Shown here: positions 16,996 to 25,095 of the stretch, piece by piece | How positions within the stretch are numbered: position 1 is the stretch's first letter | Layout: every line of letters starts with the position of its first letter | Origin: Streptomyces sp. PKU-EA00015 | GTDB lineage: Bacteria > Actinomycetota > Actinomycetes > Streptomycetales > Streptomycetaceae | Assembly: GCF_013387495.1 (NCBI RefSeq) | Contig: NZ_JABZEE010000055.1 | Span: 1-64,000 of the forward strand | DNA length: 64,000 nucleotides | Direction of reading: 5' to 3' | Made by a program: the position numbers and the translations under genes | The notes under the pieces: model-generated | Told to the model about the DNA's origin: nothing | The model's database searches: none | Seen by the model: the letters and a program-made list of their open reading frames with translations, nothing else

Positions 16996-17037
16996 ACTAC
17001 ACCTGTAGTGACAGGCACACGGTACTACAGCTGTAGT
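16996..17037. promoter_or_regulatory. two TetR operators between monooxygenase and regulator
   Basis: ACTACACCTGTAGT at 16996-17009 and the perfect palindrome ACTACAGCTGTAGT at 17024-17037 lie 28 bp apart centre to centre in the divergent promoter region. Symmetry, duplication and position identify them as binding sites for the adjacent TetR protein, controlling both directions. Confidence 0.85.
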
Positions 17038-17058
17038 CGACGCGGTAGGTTTGGTGCC

Positions 17059-17751
17059 ATGGCCGCACGCAGCACCCCGCACACGTCCCGGACCTCGGGC
17101 ACCGGCGCCCTCACCGGCTCTCCCGGAGCGCCCCCATCGGCCGCCGGCTCGCGCGCCGGGATCATCGGTGACACGGCGCTGGCCCTTCTCTTCGAGCGCG
17201 GGATGCGCGGTCTGACCCACCGCGCGGTCGACGAGGCGGCGGGACTCCCCCAGGGCTCCACGTCCAATCTCGCCCGCACCCGGCAGGCCCTGCTGGAGAC
17301 GGCGGTGCGCCGGCTGGCCGAACGTGAGGCGGCCGTCCTCGCCCCGGAGGAGATGCCCGCCCCCGGCGACGGCCGCGAGGCGCTGCTCGACGGCCTCGCA
17401 CGCGCACTCCACCGCTATCTGACCCGGCACCGGGAGCTGTTGGTCGCCCGGTACGAGCTGGCCCTGGAGGCGGTCCGCCGCCCGGAGCTCCGGGCGTTCT
17501 ACGACAACGCCGGCGCCCGCTTCCGGGAACCGCTGAACGCGATGATGGCCGCCGCGGGCTCCCCCGAGCCGGAGCGGCACGCGCTGTCCCTGGTCGCCTG
17601 GTGCGAGGGCCTGATGTTCTCCTGCGCGGCCGGTTCCTACCACCGGGCGGTGCCCGGCGAGGAGGAACTGCGCACCGGTTTCGACGAGCTGCTGCGCGGC
17701 ATGCTCGGCCCGGCCGCCTCCGAGGCGAACCGAGACCGCGAACGGGGATAA
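17059..17751 (+). CDS. TetR-family transcriptional regulator
   Basis: A 230-residue one-component repressor. The N-terminal HTH spans about residues 35-80 (GMRGLTHRAVDEAAGLPQGS followed by TSNL), preceded by an unusual 30-residue Ser/Thr/Pro-rich tail. The all-helical ligand domain follows. The ATG at 17059 is chosen because an in-frame ATG at 16993 lies upstream of both operators and would put them inside the coding region. The adjacent FAD monooxygenase/oxidoreductase operon is the expected target; the inducer is unknown. Confidence 0.85.
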   Translation: MAARSTPHTSRTSGTGALTGSPGAPPSAAGSRAGIIGDTALALLFERGMRGLTHRAVDEAAGLPQGSTSNLARTRQALLETAVRRLAEREAAVLAPEEMPAPGDGREALLDGLARALHRYLTRHRELLVARYELALEAVRRPELRAFYDNAGARFREPLNAMMAAAGSPEPERHALSLVAWCEGLMFSCAAGSYHRAVPGEEELRTGFDELLRGMLGPAASEANRDRERG

Positions 17752-17792
17752 CCCTTGGCCGGGAAGGCCCCTCCTGCACGAGGATGGCCGCC

Positions 17793-18305
17793 ATGACCAC
17801 AGTCGAGCGCACCGAACCGTCCACCACCGCAGCCGAACGCGACATGCTGGAGGGCTGGTTGGACTACCACCGCGAAACCCTGATCTCCAAGTGCGCCGGC
17901 CTGAGCGACGAACAGCTGAGGACGGCATCGGCCGAGCCGTCGTCCCTGACCCTGATGGGCCTCGTACGCCACCTCGCGGACGTCGAGCGCTGGTGGTTCC
18001 GCCAGGTCATGGCCGGCGAGGACATCGGCGCCCTCTACTACAGCGAGGAGGACCCGGACGGGGACTTCCGTGTCACCGAGGAGGTCACCTGGGACCGGAC
18101 GCTCGCCGACTGGCGTTGCGAGGTGGCCGCCGCCCGCCAGGCGGCCGCAGGGCTGGGGCTCGACGACCTCAGCGCGGGCAGGACGTCCGGGGAACGCAGC
18201 TACAACCTGCGCTGGATCATCACGCACATGATCGAGGAGTACGCCCGGCACAACGGCCATGCCGACCTGCTGCGCGAGCGCATCGACGGCGCCACCGGCG
18301 AATGA
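17793..18305 (+). CDS. DinB/DUF664-family protein
   Basis: A 170-residue four-helix-bundle protein of the DinB/MDMPI-like superfamily. It contains the helix segment ERDMLEGWLDYHRETLISKC near residues 13-32, the metal-ligand-type His in LVRHLADVERWW (about 55-66), and the C-terminal HMIEEYARHNGHADLLRE (about 144-161) with further His residues placed to complete a metal site. Relatives are thiol-dependent enzymes using mycothiol or bacillithiol, or are uncharacterised. An ATG at 17784 is an alternative start, three codons longer. It follows the TetR gene by 41 nt on the same strand. Confidence 0.8.
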   Translation: MTTVERTEPSTTAAERDMLEGWLDYHRETLISKCAGLSDEQLRTASAEPSSLTLMGLVRHLADVERWWFRQVMAGEDIGALYYSEEDPDGDFRVTEEVTWDRTLADWRCEVAAARQAAAGLGLDDLSAGRTSGERSYNLRWIITHMIEEYARHNGHADLLRERIDGATGE

Positions 18306-18405
18306 GCCACTCCCGGCAGTCCGGCTGAAAGCCGCTTCACCCGTGCGGGCCATTTACGGCCTGTACTCCCCGGCAAACGCCCTTCCGCACAGCAGAGTTG
18401 CGCGG

Positions 18406-18852
18406 GTGCAGCGAACATCGATCACAGCAATGGTCCTGGTCGGGGTGGCGGCGTGCGCCGCGACCGGCTGCGTCTCCGTGGAGGCGCAGCGCGCTCCCGG
18501 ACCGACCGGTTCCCCAGCCGGACAGCCGGACAAGGTGGTGGAACCCCAGATCGTCCAGGGACCCGCCCGCGACGCCCTGGAGGCCGCCCTGCCGAAGCGG
18601 ACCGAGGCAGCGACATCACCCCCGGCCCGTCTTCGCGAGAAGGCCGCCATGCCCGCACGGCCCCCGCAGGCCCCGCCGCCCCGTCCGCACAGCCGCGCGC
18701 CGCAGGCTCCTGCCGTGCCCCGGCCGAAGCTGCCGCCGCTGCCCGAGATCCCCGTGGACCGGGGCGACGTCTGCGACCTCGGTCAGAACTACGGCGGGTG
18801 GCGCGCCGACAGCCCCGAGGCCCGCATCTGCCGTCAGGCATACGGCAATTGA
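18406..18852 (+). CDS. small proline-rich lipoprotein
   Basis: A 148-residue secreted protein starting at a GTG (VQRTSITAMV). The first 22 residues form a signal peptide with a lipobox-like AATGC, giving Cys22 as the probable lipidated residue. The centre is Pro/Arg/Ala-rich (about 75-110). The C-terminus has two cysteines (GDVCDLGQNYGGW and ARICRQAYGN) spaced for a disulphide and typical of short Streptomyces lipoproteins of unknown role. The open frame extends further upstream over the DinB gene, but those residues are out of character. It ends 3 nt from the stop of the convergent gene. Confidence 0.7.
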   Translation: MQRTSITAMVLVGVAACAATGCVSVEAQRAPGPTGSPAGQPDKVVEPQIVQGPARDALEAALPKRTEAATSPPARLREKAAMPARPPQAPPPRPHSRAPQAPAVPRPKLPPLPEIPVDRGDVCDLGQNYGGWRADSPEARICRQAYGN

Positions 18853-18855
18853 CCC

Positions 18856-19329
18856 TCAGTCCGCGCCCAGTGCGCGCTCCAGGCGGTCGATCGCGGCCCG
18901 TACCCCGTTCCCGTACCCGTCGTCCGCCAGGGCATCCGTCGCCGCGCGCGCCCGGTCCAGGTGGACCCGTGCGGCCTCCGGGTGGCGCAGTTTGATGTAG
19001 TCGGCGGCGAGATTCAGGTACAGCGAGGGGTAGAAGGCCCGCACGGCGAGCGACTGCTCGTGCCGGGCCGTCCGCTCCTCGCTCGGTCCCTCCGCCGCGG
19101 CCAGGGCGCGCAGGTCCCAGGCCAGTTCGTCGGCCGGGTCGTCCTGGGCGTCGGCCATGTAGTGGGCCAGGGTGCACTGGTGCAGGGCGTCGCCGGCGTC
19201 CGAGATCTCCGCCCAGATCGAGGCGAACCGCAGCCGCGCCTCCTCGCGGTCGCCGCCGTGGAGCAGCATGACCGCCTGCCCGATCCGGGTCATGACGGCG
19301 TCCCCTGACGTCTCCTGCTCGTCCACCAC
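18856..19329 (-). CDS. TPR-like helical protein
   Basis: A 157-residue soluble, largely helical protein. Repeating helix pairs such as AVMLLHGGDREEARLRFASI, HQCTLAHYMADAQ and YLNLAADYIKLRHPEAARVH resemble tetratricopeptide repeats, though the consensus is loose. No enzymatic motif is seen. A TPR role in protein contact is inferred only from this pattern. The start is a GTG at 19329. It is transcribed away from ung's 3' end, on the same strand downstream of it, with a strong hairpin between them. Confidence 0.7.
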   Translation of the reverse strand: MVDEQETSGDAVMTRIGQAVMLLHGGDREEARLRFASIWAEISDAGDALHQCTLAHYMADAQDDPADELAWDLRALAAAEGPSEERTARHEQSLAVRAFYPSLYLNLAADYIKLRHPEAARVHLDRARAATDALADDGYGNGVRAAIDRLERALGAD

Positions 19330-19410
19330 GGTGCTCTCCCACGTCCGAACGGCTCGCTGGCTCGCTTACGACGTACCGACGCTAGCCGCCGTCCCGGGCA
19401 ATCCGGCACA

Positions 19411-19433
19411 GGCTCGGGCGCATCGCCCGAGCC
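19411..19433 (-). terminator. terminator after ung
   Basis: GGCTCGGGCG at 19411-19420 pairs perfectly with 19424-19433 around a 3-nt loop. It lies 23 nt beyond the ung stop codon in the direction of transcription. Confidence 0.7.
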
Positions 19434-19455
19434 CGTCAGCCCGGAGTGTGAACGG

Positions 19456-20139
19456 TCAGCCGAGGTCGGGGATCCGCCAGTCGATCGGGTCGTGGCCCTG
19501 TGCCGCGATCGCCTCGTTGATCTGCGTGAAGGGCCGGGAGCCGAAGAACTTCTTCGCCGACAGGGGCGAGGGGTGCGCGCCCTTGACGACCACGTGGCGC
19601 GTCTCGTCGATCAGCGGCAGCTTCTTCTGGGCGTAGGCGCCCCACAGGACGAAGACCGCCGGGTCCGGCCGCGAGGCGACGGCGCTGATCACGGCGTCGG
19701 TGACCTTCTCCCAGCCCTTGCCCTTGTGGGAGTTCGGCTCGCCGGCGCGGACGGTCAGCACCGCGTTGAGCAGGAGGACGCCCTGCTCGGCCCAGGGCAT
19801 CAGGTAGCCGTTGTCCGGGACGGGGTGGCCTAGCTCGGCCTGCATCTCCTTGTAGATGTTCCGCAGGGAGGGCGGGGTCTTCACACCCGGGCGGACCGAG
19901 AAGCACAGCCCGTGGCCCTGGCCCTCGCCGTGGTACGGGTCCTGCCCGAGGACGAGCACCTTGACCCGGTCGTACGGCGTGGCCTCCAGTGCGGCGAACA
20001 CCTCGTCGCGCGGCGGGTACACCGGACCGTTCGCCCGCTCCTTCTCGACGAATTCGGTGAGCTCCCTGAAGTACGGCTTCTGGAGCTCTTCGCCGAGGAC
20101 GCCGCGCCAGGACTCGGGCAGCATGTCGGTGTCGGTCAC
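19456..20139 (-). CDS. ung: uracil-DNA glycosylase, family 1
   Basis: A 227-residue cytosolic repair enzyme that removes uracil from DNA. The water-activating motif GQDPYHG (65-71, catalytic D67) and the DNA-intercalating loop HPSPLS (189-194, catalytic H189) are intact, as is the uracil-recognition Asn region LLLNAVLTV (122-130). Length is standard for Ung. The start is GTG. It is followed by a hairpin terminator and preceded by the 3' end of a peptide-binding lipoprotein gene with its own hairpin, so it appears monocistronic. Confidence 0.95.
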   Translation of the reverse strand: MTDTDMLPESWRGVLGEELQKPYFRELTEFVEKERANGPVYPPRDEVFAALEATPYDRVKVLVLGQDPYHGEGQGHGLCFSVRPGVKTPPSLRNIYKEMQAELGHPVPDNGYLMPWAEQGVLLLNAVLTVRAGEPNSHKGKGWEKVTDAVISAVASRPDPAVFVLWGAYAQKKLPLIDETRHVVVKGAHPSPLSAKKFFGSRPFTQINEAIAAQGHDPIDWRIPDLG

Positions 20140-20174
20140 GTCAACAACCTCCGGTAGACAGCAGGCGGTTCCGA

Positions 20175-20192
20175 GATCTCGGAGCCGAGATC
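20175..20192 (-). terminator. hairpin after the peptide-binding lipoprotein gene
   Basis: GATCTCGG at 20175-20182 pairs with CCGAGATC at 20185-20192; outer CAGG/CCTG segments can extend the structure. It overlaps the palindrome CCGAGATCTCGG (20171-20182), so an operator for the downstream ung promoter is also possible. Confidence 0.45.
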
Positions 20193-20224
20193 CCAGAACC
20201 TACCTGCCGCCACTGACAATCCGC

Positions 20225-21811
20225 TTACCAGCTCTTCTTGCGGTACAGCTCCCACATCTGCATGACGGTCTGCGGGTCGAGGGCACGCTCGCCGCCGCCG
20301 ATCTCCTCGTTCGCCGCCACGTACAGCTTGCCCTGCCACAGGGGCAGCAGCCGCACGTCCTGGACCAGGATCTCCTGGGCCCGCTCGAACTGGGTGGTGA
20401 CCGCTCCGCGGTCGCTCTCGCGCCGGGACTGGGGCAGCAGCTGGTCGGTGATCTCGGGGCTGTTGTACGGGGTGCCGAGCACGTTCTTGGGGCCGACGAA
20501 GGGAGCGATGAAGTTGTCGGGGTCCGGGAAGTCGGGGAACCAGCCTCGGCCGAAGACCGGGTACTCGCCTGCCTGGTAGCCCGCCTGGAACTCCGACCAG
20601 GGCTTGCCCTGGACCGTGATCTTGAACAGGCCCGTCTCGTCGAGCTGCCGCTTGAGCTCGGCGAACTCGGGCGCCGTGGAGGAGCCGTAGCGGTCCGTGG
20701 TGTACCAGAAGGACAGCGGCACCGGCTCAGTGATCCCGGCGTCCTCGAGGATCTCCCTGGCCTTGGTCACATTGGGCTCGCCGAAGCGGTCGAAGAACCC
20801 GGTGGTGTGGCCGGCGATGCCCTTGGGGACCATCGAGTACAGCGGCTCGGCCGTGCCGTGGTAGACCTTCTCGACCAGCGCCCCGCGGTCGATGACCTGG
20901 GCGATCGCCTGGCGTACGGCGAGCTTGCCCGCGTAGGGGTCCTTCGGGTTGAAGACCAGGTAGCGGATGTCGGCGCCGACGGTCTCGACGAGCTGGAGGT
21001 GGTCGTTCTCCGGCTTCTTCTCCTGGAGCTCGACGACCTCCTCGGCGGTCAGACCACGGTTGATCGCGTCGATCTTCCGGTCCTTGAGGGCCTGCATCAT
21101 CACGTCCGAGTCCTGGTAGTACCGGATCGTGACGGCGTCGTTCTGGATCTTGGCGAAGCCCTTGTACTTGCTGAACCGGCTCAGCTCGGCATGCTCGCCC
21201 TTGGCGTAGGAGTCCAGGGCGTACGGGCCGGAACCGGTCAGCTTCCCGTCCTCGCGGAGCTTGTCGGCGGGGTACTCCGACGGCGGGACGATCGACATGG
21301 CCGGGGTGGCGAGGATGAACGGGAACGTGGCGTCCGACGTCTTGAGCCGGAAGGTCACCGTGCGGTCGTCGGTCGCCTCGATCCTGTCGAGGGAGCCGAG
21401 CAGTCCGACGGGACCGCCCTGTGCGTCGATCGTCCTGATCCGGTCGATGGAGTGCTTGACCGCCGCCGCGTCCAGCTTCTCACCGTTGGTGAAGGTCAGA
21501 CCGGAGCGGAGCTTGCACTCGAGGACCTTGTTGGCGGCGTCGGAGAAGCGGCAGCCCTCCGCCGCGTCCGGCTGCGGGGTCGTGGAGCCCGTCGGGAAGC
21601 TGACCAGCGTCTGGAAGACGTTCCGGTACAGCTCCCACGAGCCGTCCCAGGCCGCGGCCGGGTCGAGTGTGCTGGGCTCACTCGTCGTGCCGACCGCCAC
21701 CTTCCGCTCACCGCCGGAGTCCTCGTCGGAGAAAAGGCCGCATCCCGCCAGCAGAGATATGGACGCTAGGGCTGCAGCGGCCTGCAGACAGGTCCGGTAG
21801 AACACGTGCAC
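20225..21811 (-). CDS. ABC transporter substrate-binding lipoprotein (peptide/opine type, SBP family 5)
   Basis: A 528-residue lipid-anchored binding protein. The signal peptide ends in SLLAGC with Cys24 as the lipidation site. The mature part has the OppA/DppA-like layout, including VAVGTTSEPSTLDPAAAWDG near the N-terminus and GSGPYALDSYAKGEHAEL, the signature-like family 5 segment. It would bind oligopeptides or similar solutes outside the membrane. No permease or ATPase genes adjoin it, so it must work with a transporter encoded elsewhere. GTG starts at 21811 or 21805 are both possible; GAGGAGC sits just ahead. Confidence 0.9.
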   Translation of the reverse strand: MHVFYRTCLQAAAALASISLLAGCGLFSDEDSGGERKVAVGTTSEPSTLDPAAAWDGSWELYRNVFQTLVSFPTGSTTPQPDAAEGCRFSDAANKVLECKLRSGLTFTNGEKLDAAAVKHSIDRIRTIDAQGGPVGLLGSLDRIEATDDRTVTFRLKTSDATFPFILATPAMSIVPPSEYPADKLREDGKLTGSGPYALDSYAKGEHAELSRFSKYKGFAKIQNDAVTIRYYQDSDVMMQALKDRKIDAINRGLTAEEVVELQEKKPENDHLQLVETVGADIRYLVFNPKDPYAGKLAVRQAIAQVIDRGALVEKVYHGTAEPLYSMVPKGIAGHTTGFFDRFGEPNVTKAREILEDAGITEPVPLSFWYTTDRYGSSTAPEFAELKRQLDETGLFKITVQGKPWSEFQAGYQAGEYPVFGRGWFPDFPDPDNFIAPFVGPKNVLGTPYNSPEITDQLLPQSRRESDRGAVTTQFERAQEILVQDVRLLPLWQGKLYVAANEEIGGGERALDPQTVMQMWELYRKKSW

Positions 21812-21851
21812 GCTCCTCGTTCAGCCATGGGTCGGCAGACCATACCGCAGC

Positions 21852-21885
21852 GCCCCGCCGGAGCAAGCTGGTGGTCCGGCGGGGC
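21852..21885 (-). terminator. terminator of the SDR operon
   Basis: An 11-bp stem: 21852-21862 pairs with 21875-21885 around a 12-nt loop. It lies about 50 nt after the stop of the second SDR gene. Confidence 0.65.
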
Positions 21886-21932
21886 ACTTGGATCATTGCG
21901 GCACAAAACCGCTCAGGCTGGGCCGGTGGGCG

Positions 21933-22715
21933 TCAGTGCACACCCGCGTTGAGGAACATACCGCCGTCCACGACGAGTGTCTGTCCCGTGATCCACCCCG
22001 CCTGGTCGGAGGTGAGGAACGCGGCCGCGCCGCCGATGTCCTCGGGCGCCCCGAGCCTGCCCATGGGGTACGCGGCGGCCGCCTCGGCCTCGCGGCCTTC
22101 GTACAGAGCCTCGGCGAACTTGGTCTTGATCACCGCGGGGGCGATCGCGTTGACCCGTACGGCCGGCGCGAACTCGTGCGCCAGTTGGAGGGTCAGGTTG
22201 ACCATGGCCGCCTTGCTCATGCCGTAGGCGCCGATGAACGGGGAAGCGGAGACGCCGGCGATGGAGGCGATGTTCACGATCGCACCGCCGTTCTCCTTCT
22301 GCCAGGCCTTCCAGGTCTGCTGGGCGAAGCCGAGCGCCGAGATCACGTTGGTCTCGTAGACCTTGCGCGCCACGTTCAGGTCGAGCTCGGCGATGGGACC
22401 GTAGACCGGATTCGTACCCGCGTTGTTCACCAGGAAGTCCACCCGGCCGAACGCCTCCATGGTGCGCTCGACCGCGGCCGCCTGGTGCGCCTCGTCGTGG
22501 GCCTTGCCCGCCACCGCGATGACCCGGTCGGCGCCGAGCCGCTCGACGGCCTCCTTGAGCGCCTCCTCACCGCGCCCGGTGATGCACACCCGGTCGCCGC
22601 GGGCGACGAACGCCTCGGCGATGCCGTATCCGATGCCCCGGCTCGCACCCGTGACCAGTGCGACCTTTCCGCTGTCCGGCACGTGCCGCTCCCCTGCTCC
22701 GTGTACCTCTGCCAT
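21933..22715 (-). CDS. SDR-family oxidoreductase (second gene of pair)
   Basis: A 260-residue short-chain dehydrogenase. TGASRGIG (22-29) is the cofactor loop and NNAG (97-100) the structural motif. The catalytic residues are Ser151 (ASIAG), Tyr164 (GAYGMSK) and Lys168. It ends with the family's TGQTLVVDGGMFLN. The substrate is unknown; cofactor preference is not firm. The ATG at 22715 is chosen over an in-frame ATG 15 nt upstream. It follows the fabG-like gene by 17 nt, and the pair shares a canonical promoter upstream of the first gene. Confidence 0.9.
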   Translation of the reverse strand: MAEVHGAGERHVPDSGKVALVTGASRGIGYGIAEAFVARGDRVCITGRGEEALKEAVERLGADRVIAVAGKAHDEAHQAAAVERTMEAFGRVDFLVNNAGTNPVYGPIAELDLNVARKVYETNVISALGFAQQTWKAWQKENGGAIVNIASIAGVSASPFIGAYGMSKAAMVNLTLQLAHEFAPAVRVNAIAPAVIKTKFAEALYEGREAEAAAAYPMGRLGAPEDIGGAAAFLTSDQAGWITGQTLVVDGGMFLNAGVH

Positions 22716-22732
22716 GTCCGTCGTCCCCCGCA

Positions 22733-23494
22733 TCAGTTGAGCGGGCCGCCGGCCACGTACATGACCTGGCCGGAGACGAAGCCGGCGTCGTCGCCTGTGA
22801 AGAAGGCGATCGCATTCGCGATGTCCTCGGGGCGGCCGACCCGCGCGACGGGGATCTGGCTCGCCGCCGCGGCCTGGAACTCCTCGAAGCCCATGCCCAT
22901 CCGGGCCGCGGTCTGGGCGGTCATCTCGGTGACGATGAAGCCCGGCGCAACGGCGTTGGCCGTGATGCCGAACTTGCCGAGTTCCTTGGCCAGGGTCTTG
23001 GTGAAGCCCTGCAGACCCGCCTTGACAGCGGAGTAGTTGGCCTGGCCCCGGTTGCCCAGGGCGGAGGACGACGAAAGCGAGACGATACGGCCGAAGCCGG
23101 CGTCCACCATGTGCTTCTGGCACGCCTTGGCCATCAGGAACGCGCCCTTGAGGTGCACGTTCATCACCGTGTCCCAGTCGGACTCGCTCATCTTGAACAG
23201 CAGGTTGTCGCGGAGCACGCCGGCGTTGTTGACCAGGATCGTGGGCGCGCCGAGCTCCTCGGCGACGCGGGCGACGGCGGCCCCCACCTGTGCGGCGTCG
23301 GAGACGTCGCAGCCGATGGCGACGGCCTTGCCGCCGGCCGCGGTGATCTTCTCGACCGTGTCCTTGCACGCGGCCTCGTCGAGGTCGAGTACGGCCACGG
23401 CGCGGCCCTCGGCCGCCAGCCTGACGGCGGTGGCGGCGCCAATGCCGCGCGCGGCTCCGGTCACGACAGCCACGCGCTGCTCGGTGGTGGACAT
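22733..23494 (-). CDS. FabG-like 3-oxoacyl-ACP reductase / SDR
   Basis: A 253-residue SDR with TGAARGIG (12-19), NNAG (89-92), the catalytic Ser near LSSSSALGN (139-147), and Tyr154/Lys158 in ANYSAVKAG. FabG-like features include GVLRDNLLFKMSESDWD and the C-terminal SGQVMYVAGGPLN. It probably reduces a 3-oxoacyl or polyketide-like thioester. It is not in the main fatty acid synthase cluster, so a specialised or degradative role is as likely as primary synthesis. It is the first gene of a two-SDR operon with a strong promoter and an operator-like repeat in its leader. Confidence 0.9.
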   Translation of the reverse strand: MSTTEQRVAVVTGAARGIGAATAVRLAAEGRAVAVLDLDEAACKDTVEKITAAGGKAVAIGCDVSDAAQVGAAVARVAEELGAPTILVNNAGVLRDNLLFKMSESDWDTVMNVHLKGAFLMAKACQKHMVDAGFGRIVSLSSSSALGNRGQANYSAVKAGLQGFTKTLAKELGKFGITANAVAPGFIVTEMTAQTAARMGMGFEEFQAAAASQIPVARVGRPEDIANAIAFFTGDDAGFVSGQVMYVAGGPLN

Positions 23495-23568
23495 TCTGGT
23501 TCTCCTCGCCCTTGAAGCCCGTCAATGCCTGAGCCGGGTCCCCGGGGCGGCCGCTCCCGGCTCATGCG

Positions 23569-23629
23569 CTGAGCGACCGCTTAGTACCTCGGCAGAAAGG
23601 ACGCTAGAAGCCCTGGCACCCGGTGTCAA
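23569..23629 (-). promoter_or_regulatory. canonical promoter and operator of the SDR operon
   Basis: On the minus strand, TTGACA (23629-23624) and TAGCGT (23606-23601) are separated by 17 nt, a near-ideal housekeeping Streptomyces promoter. Downstream of the expected start of transcription lies the imperfect palindrome CTGAGCGACCGCTTAG (23569-23584), typical of TetR-type operators. No TetR gene adjoins it. Confidence 0.75.
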
Positions 23630-23676
23630 CGGCACCAGGGCGCGGCGTCGGACATCACACCGGCTCGGACGGGTTC

Positions 23677-24060
23677 TCAGCGCACCAGCAGGTCCAGCAG
23701 CCGCTCCACCTCCGCCTCGGGGTCGAGCGTCAGACCGGTGTGCACGGGGCCCGGCTGGACGACGGTGGACCGGGGGGCGATCAGCCAGCGGAAGCGCCGC
23801 CCGGCGTCGTCGCGCCCCGCCTGACCCGCGTCCTCCCCGCCGCGGCAGACACCCTCGACGGCGTGCAGCGCGGCGCGCACGCCGGTGACGTCCGCCTCGG
23901 GGTCGAGTGCCTTCAGCTTGGCCACGTCCAGATGGGTACGGGCGGCCACGAAGGTCCTCGCCCGGCAGTACACGACGACACCCGCGTTGAAGCACTCCCC
24001 GCGCTCGACCCGGGGCACCACACGCAGCAGCGCGTACTCGAAGACGTCCCTCTCGCTCAC
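23677..24060 (-). CDS. DUF3037 protein, partner of HipA-like kinase
   Basis: A 127-residue protein of the DUF3037 family (YALLRVVPRVERGECFNAGVV near the N-terminus). Function is unknown. The GTG start at 24060 overlaps the stop of the upstream HipA-like gene by 4 nt, so the two are translationally coupled. This pairing recurs in actinobacteria and proteobacteria, which suggests the proteins act together. The pair differs from hipBA toxin-antitoxin systems because DUF3037 has no DNA-binding motif. Confidence 0.85.
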   Translation of the reverse strand: MSERDVFEYALLRVVPRVERGECFNAGVVVYCRARTFVAARTHLDVAKLKALDPEADVTGVRAALHAVEGVCRGGEDAGQAGRDDAGRRFRWLIAPRSTVVQPGPVHTGLTLDPEAEVERLLDLLVR

Positions 24061-24908
24061 CGGTCGGTGTCCTTGCTCTTCTTGGCCGGGTGCGGCCACT
24101 CCGTCAGGTGCTCGGTCAGCCAGCCGGGCGGCTGCGGCTGCCTGGGCTTCGCGGGGGCGTCCAGGGTGATGCGCTCGTGGATGCTCGCCGCACGCGGCAG
24201 CAGCGCCTCGACGTAGGCGCGGCGCAGGGCGTCCGTGGAGTCGAAGCCGGGCTCGTCGACCAGCCACTCGTCGGGCACGTCGGCCGCGACCTCGGTCAGC
24301 AGCTCCTCGGTGACGCGGGGAGCGAGCTCGGCGGCGGCCGCGGCGATGTCGGGACCGAAGCGGGCCAGCGCGTGGTCGGAGGCGTCGTACGGCTTGTCGG
24401 CGGAGGCGGCGGCGCCCGGCCAGTTGTGGTGCCAGATCATGGTGGCGCCGTGGTCGATGAGCCACAGATCCCCGTGCCACACGAGCATGTTGGGGTTGCG
24501 CCAGGAGCGGTCGACGTTGTTGATCAGGGCGTCGAACCAGACGATCCTGCCCGCCTCCCGCGCGTCGACCTCGTAGGCGAGCGGGTCGAAGCCGAGCGAT
24601 CCGGGCAGGTAGTCCATGCCGAGGTTGAGGCCGCCGCTGGCCTTGAGCAGCTCCTGCACCTCCTGGTCGGGCTCGGAGAGTCCGATGACGGGGTCGAGCT
24701 GGATGGCGACGAGATCGGGCACGCGCAGCCCCAGCCGCCGCCCGAGCTGCCCGCAGACGACCTCGGCGACCAGCGTCTTGCGGCCTTGCCCCGCGCCCGT
24801 GAACTTCATGACGTAGGTGCCGAGATCGTCGGCCTCGACGATCCCGGGGAGCGAACCGCCCTCACGCAAAGGCGTGACGTAGCGGGTCGCTGTGACTTCG
24901 GAGAGCAT
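24057..24908 (-). CDS. HipA-like kinase-fold protein
   Basis: A 283-residue protein of the HipA-like (short, DUF3037-associated) kinase family. Kinase-type features are YVMKFTGAGQGRKTLVAE (about 32-49, probable nucleotide-binding Lys), WFDALINNVDRSWRNPNMLV (about 125-144, catalytic-loop Asp and Asn) and LIDHGATM (about 150-157, metal-binding Asp). Full HipA phosphorylates glutamyl-tRNA synthetase, but this shorter form lacks the N-terminal HipB-contact domain. Target unknown. It is the first gene of a coupled two-gene operon with DUF3037. Confidence 0.85.
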   Translation of the reverse strand: MLSEVTATRYVTPLREGGSLPGIVEADDLGTYVMKFTGAGQGRKTLVAEVVCGQLGRRLGLRVPDLVAIQLDPVIGLSEPDQEVQELLKASGGLNLGMDYLPGSLGFDPLAYEVDAREAGRIVWFDALINNVDRSWRNPNMLVWHGDLWLIDHGATMIWHHNWPGAAASADKPYDASDHALARFGPDIAAAAAELAPRVTEELLTEVAADVPDEWLVDEPGFDSTDALRRAYVEALLPRAASIHERITLDAPAKPRQPQPPGWLTEHLTEWPHPAKKSKDTDR

Positions 24909-25095
24909 TGCCCCAGGCTATCGGGCCCGGCCGCCTGGAAATCCACGGACCGGTGAGCCCGCACGACCGTCCAGGGCGGTGTGATCCATGGCGGAACCAC
25001 GTGAGGGGTCTTCGCCGACCGTGGAAGTCGGTGGTCGCCGGGGCGCGAGGCAGCGGGGACGGGTGGGCCGTCCCCGCTGCGCGACGCTTCGGCGG

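Noticed and set aside
19856..21769. A 637-codon plus-strand frame
   Set aside because: Antisense to ung and to the peptide-binding lipoprotein gene, with no start context and biased composition.
24057..24908. Classical HipBA toxin-antitoxin
   Set aside because: No HTH antitoxin is adjacent; the partner is DUF3037 and the kinase lacks the usual N-terminal domain.
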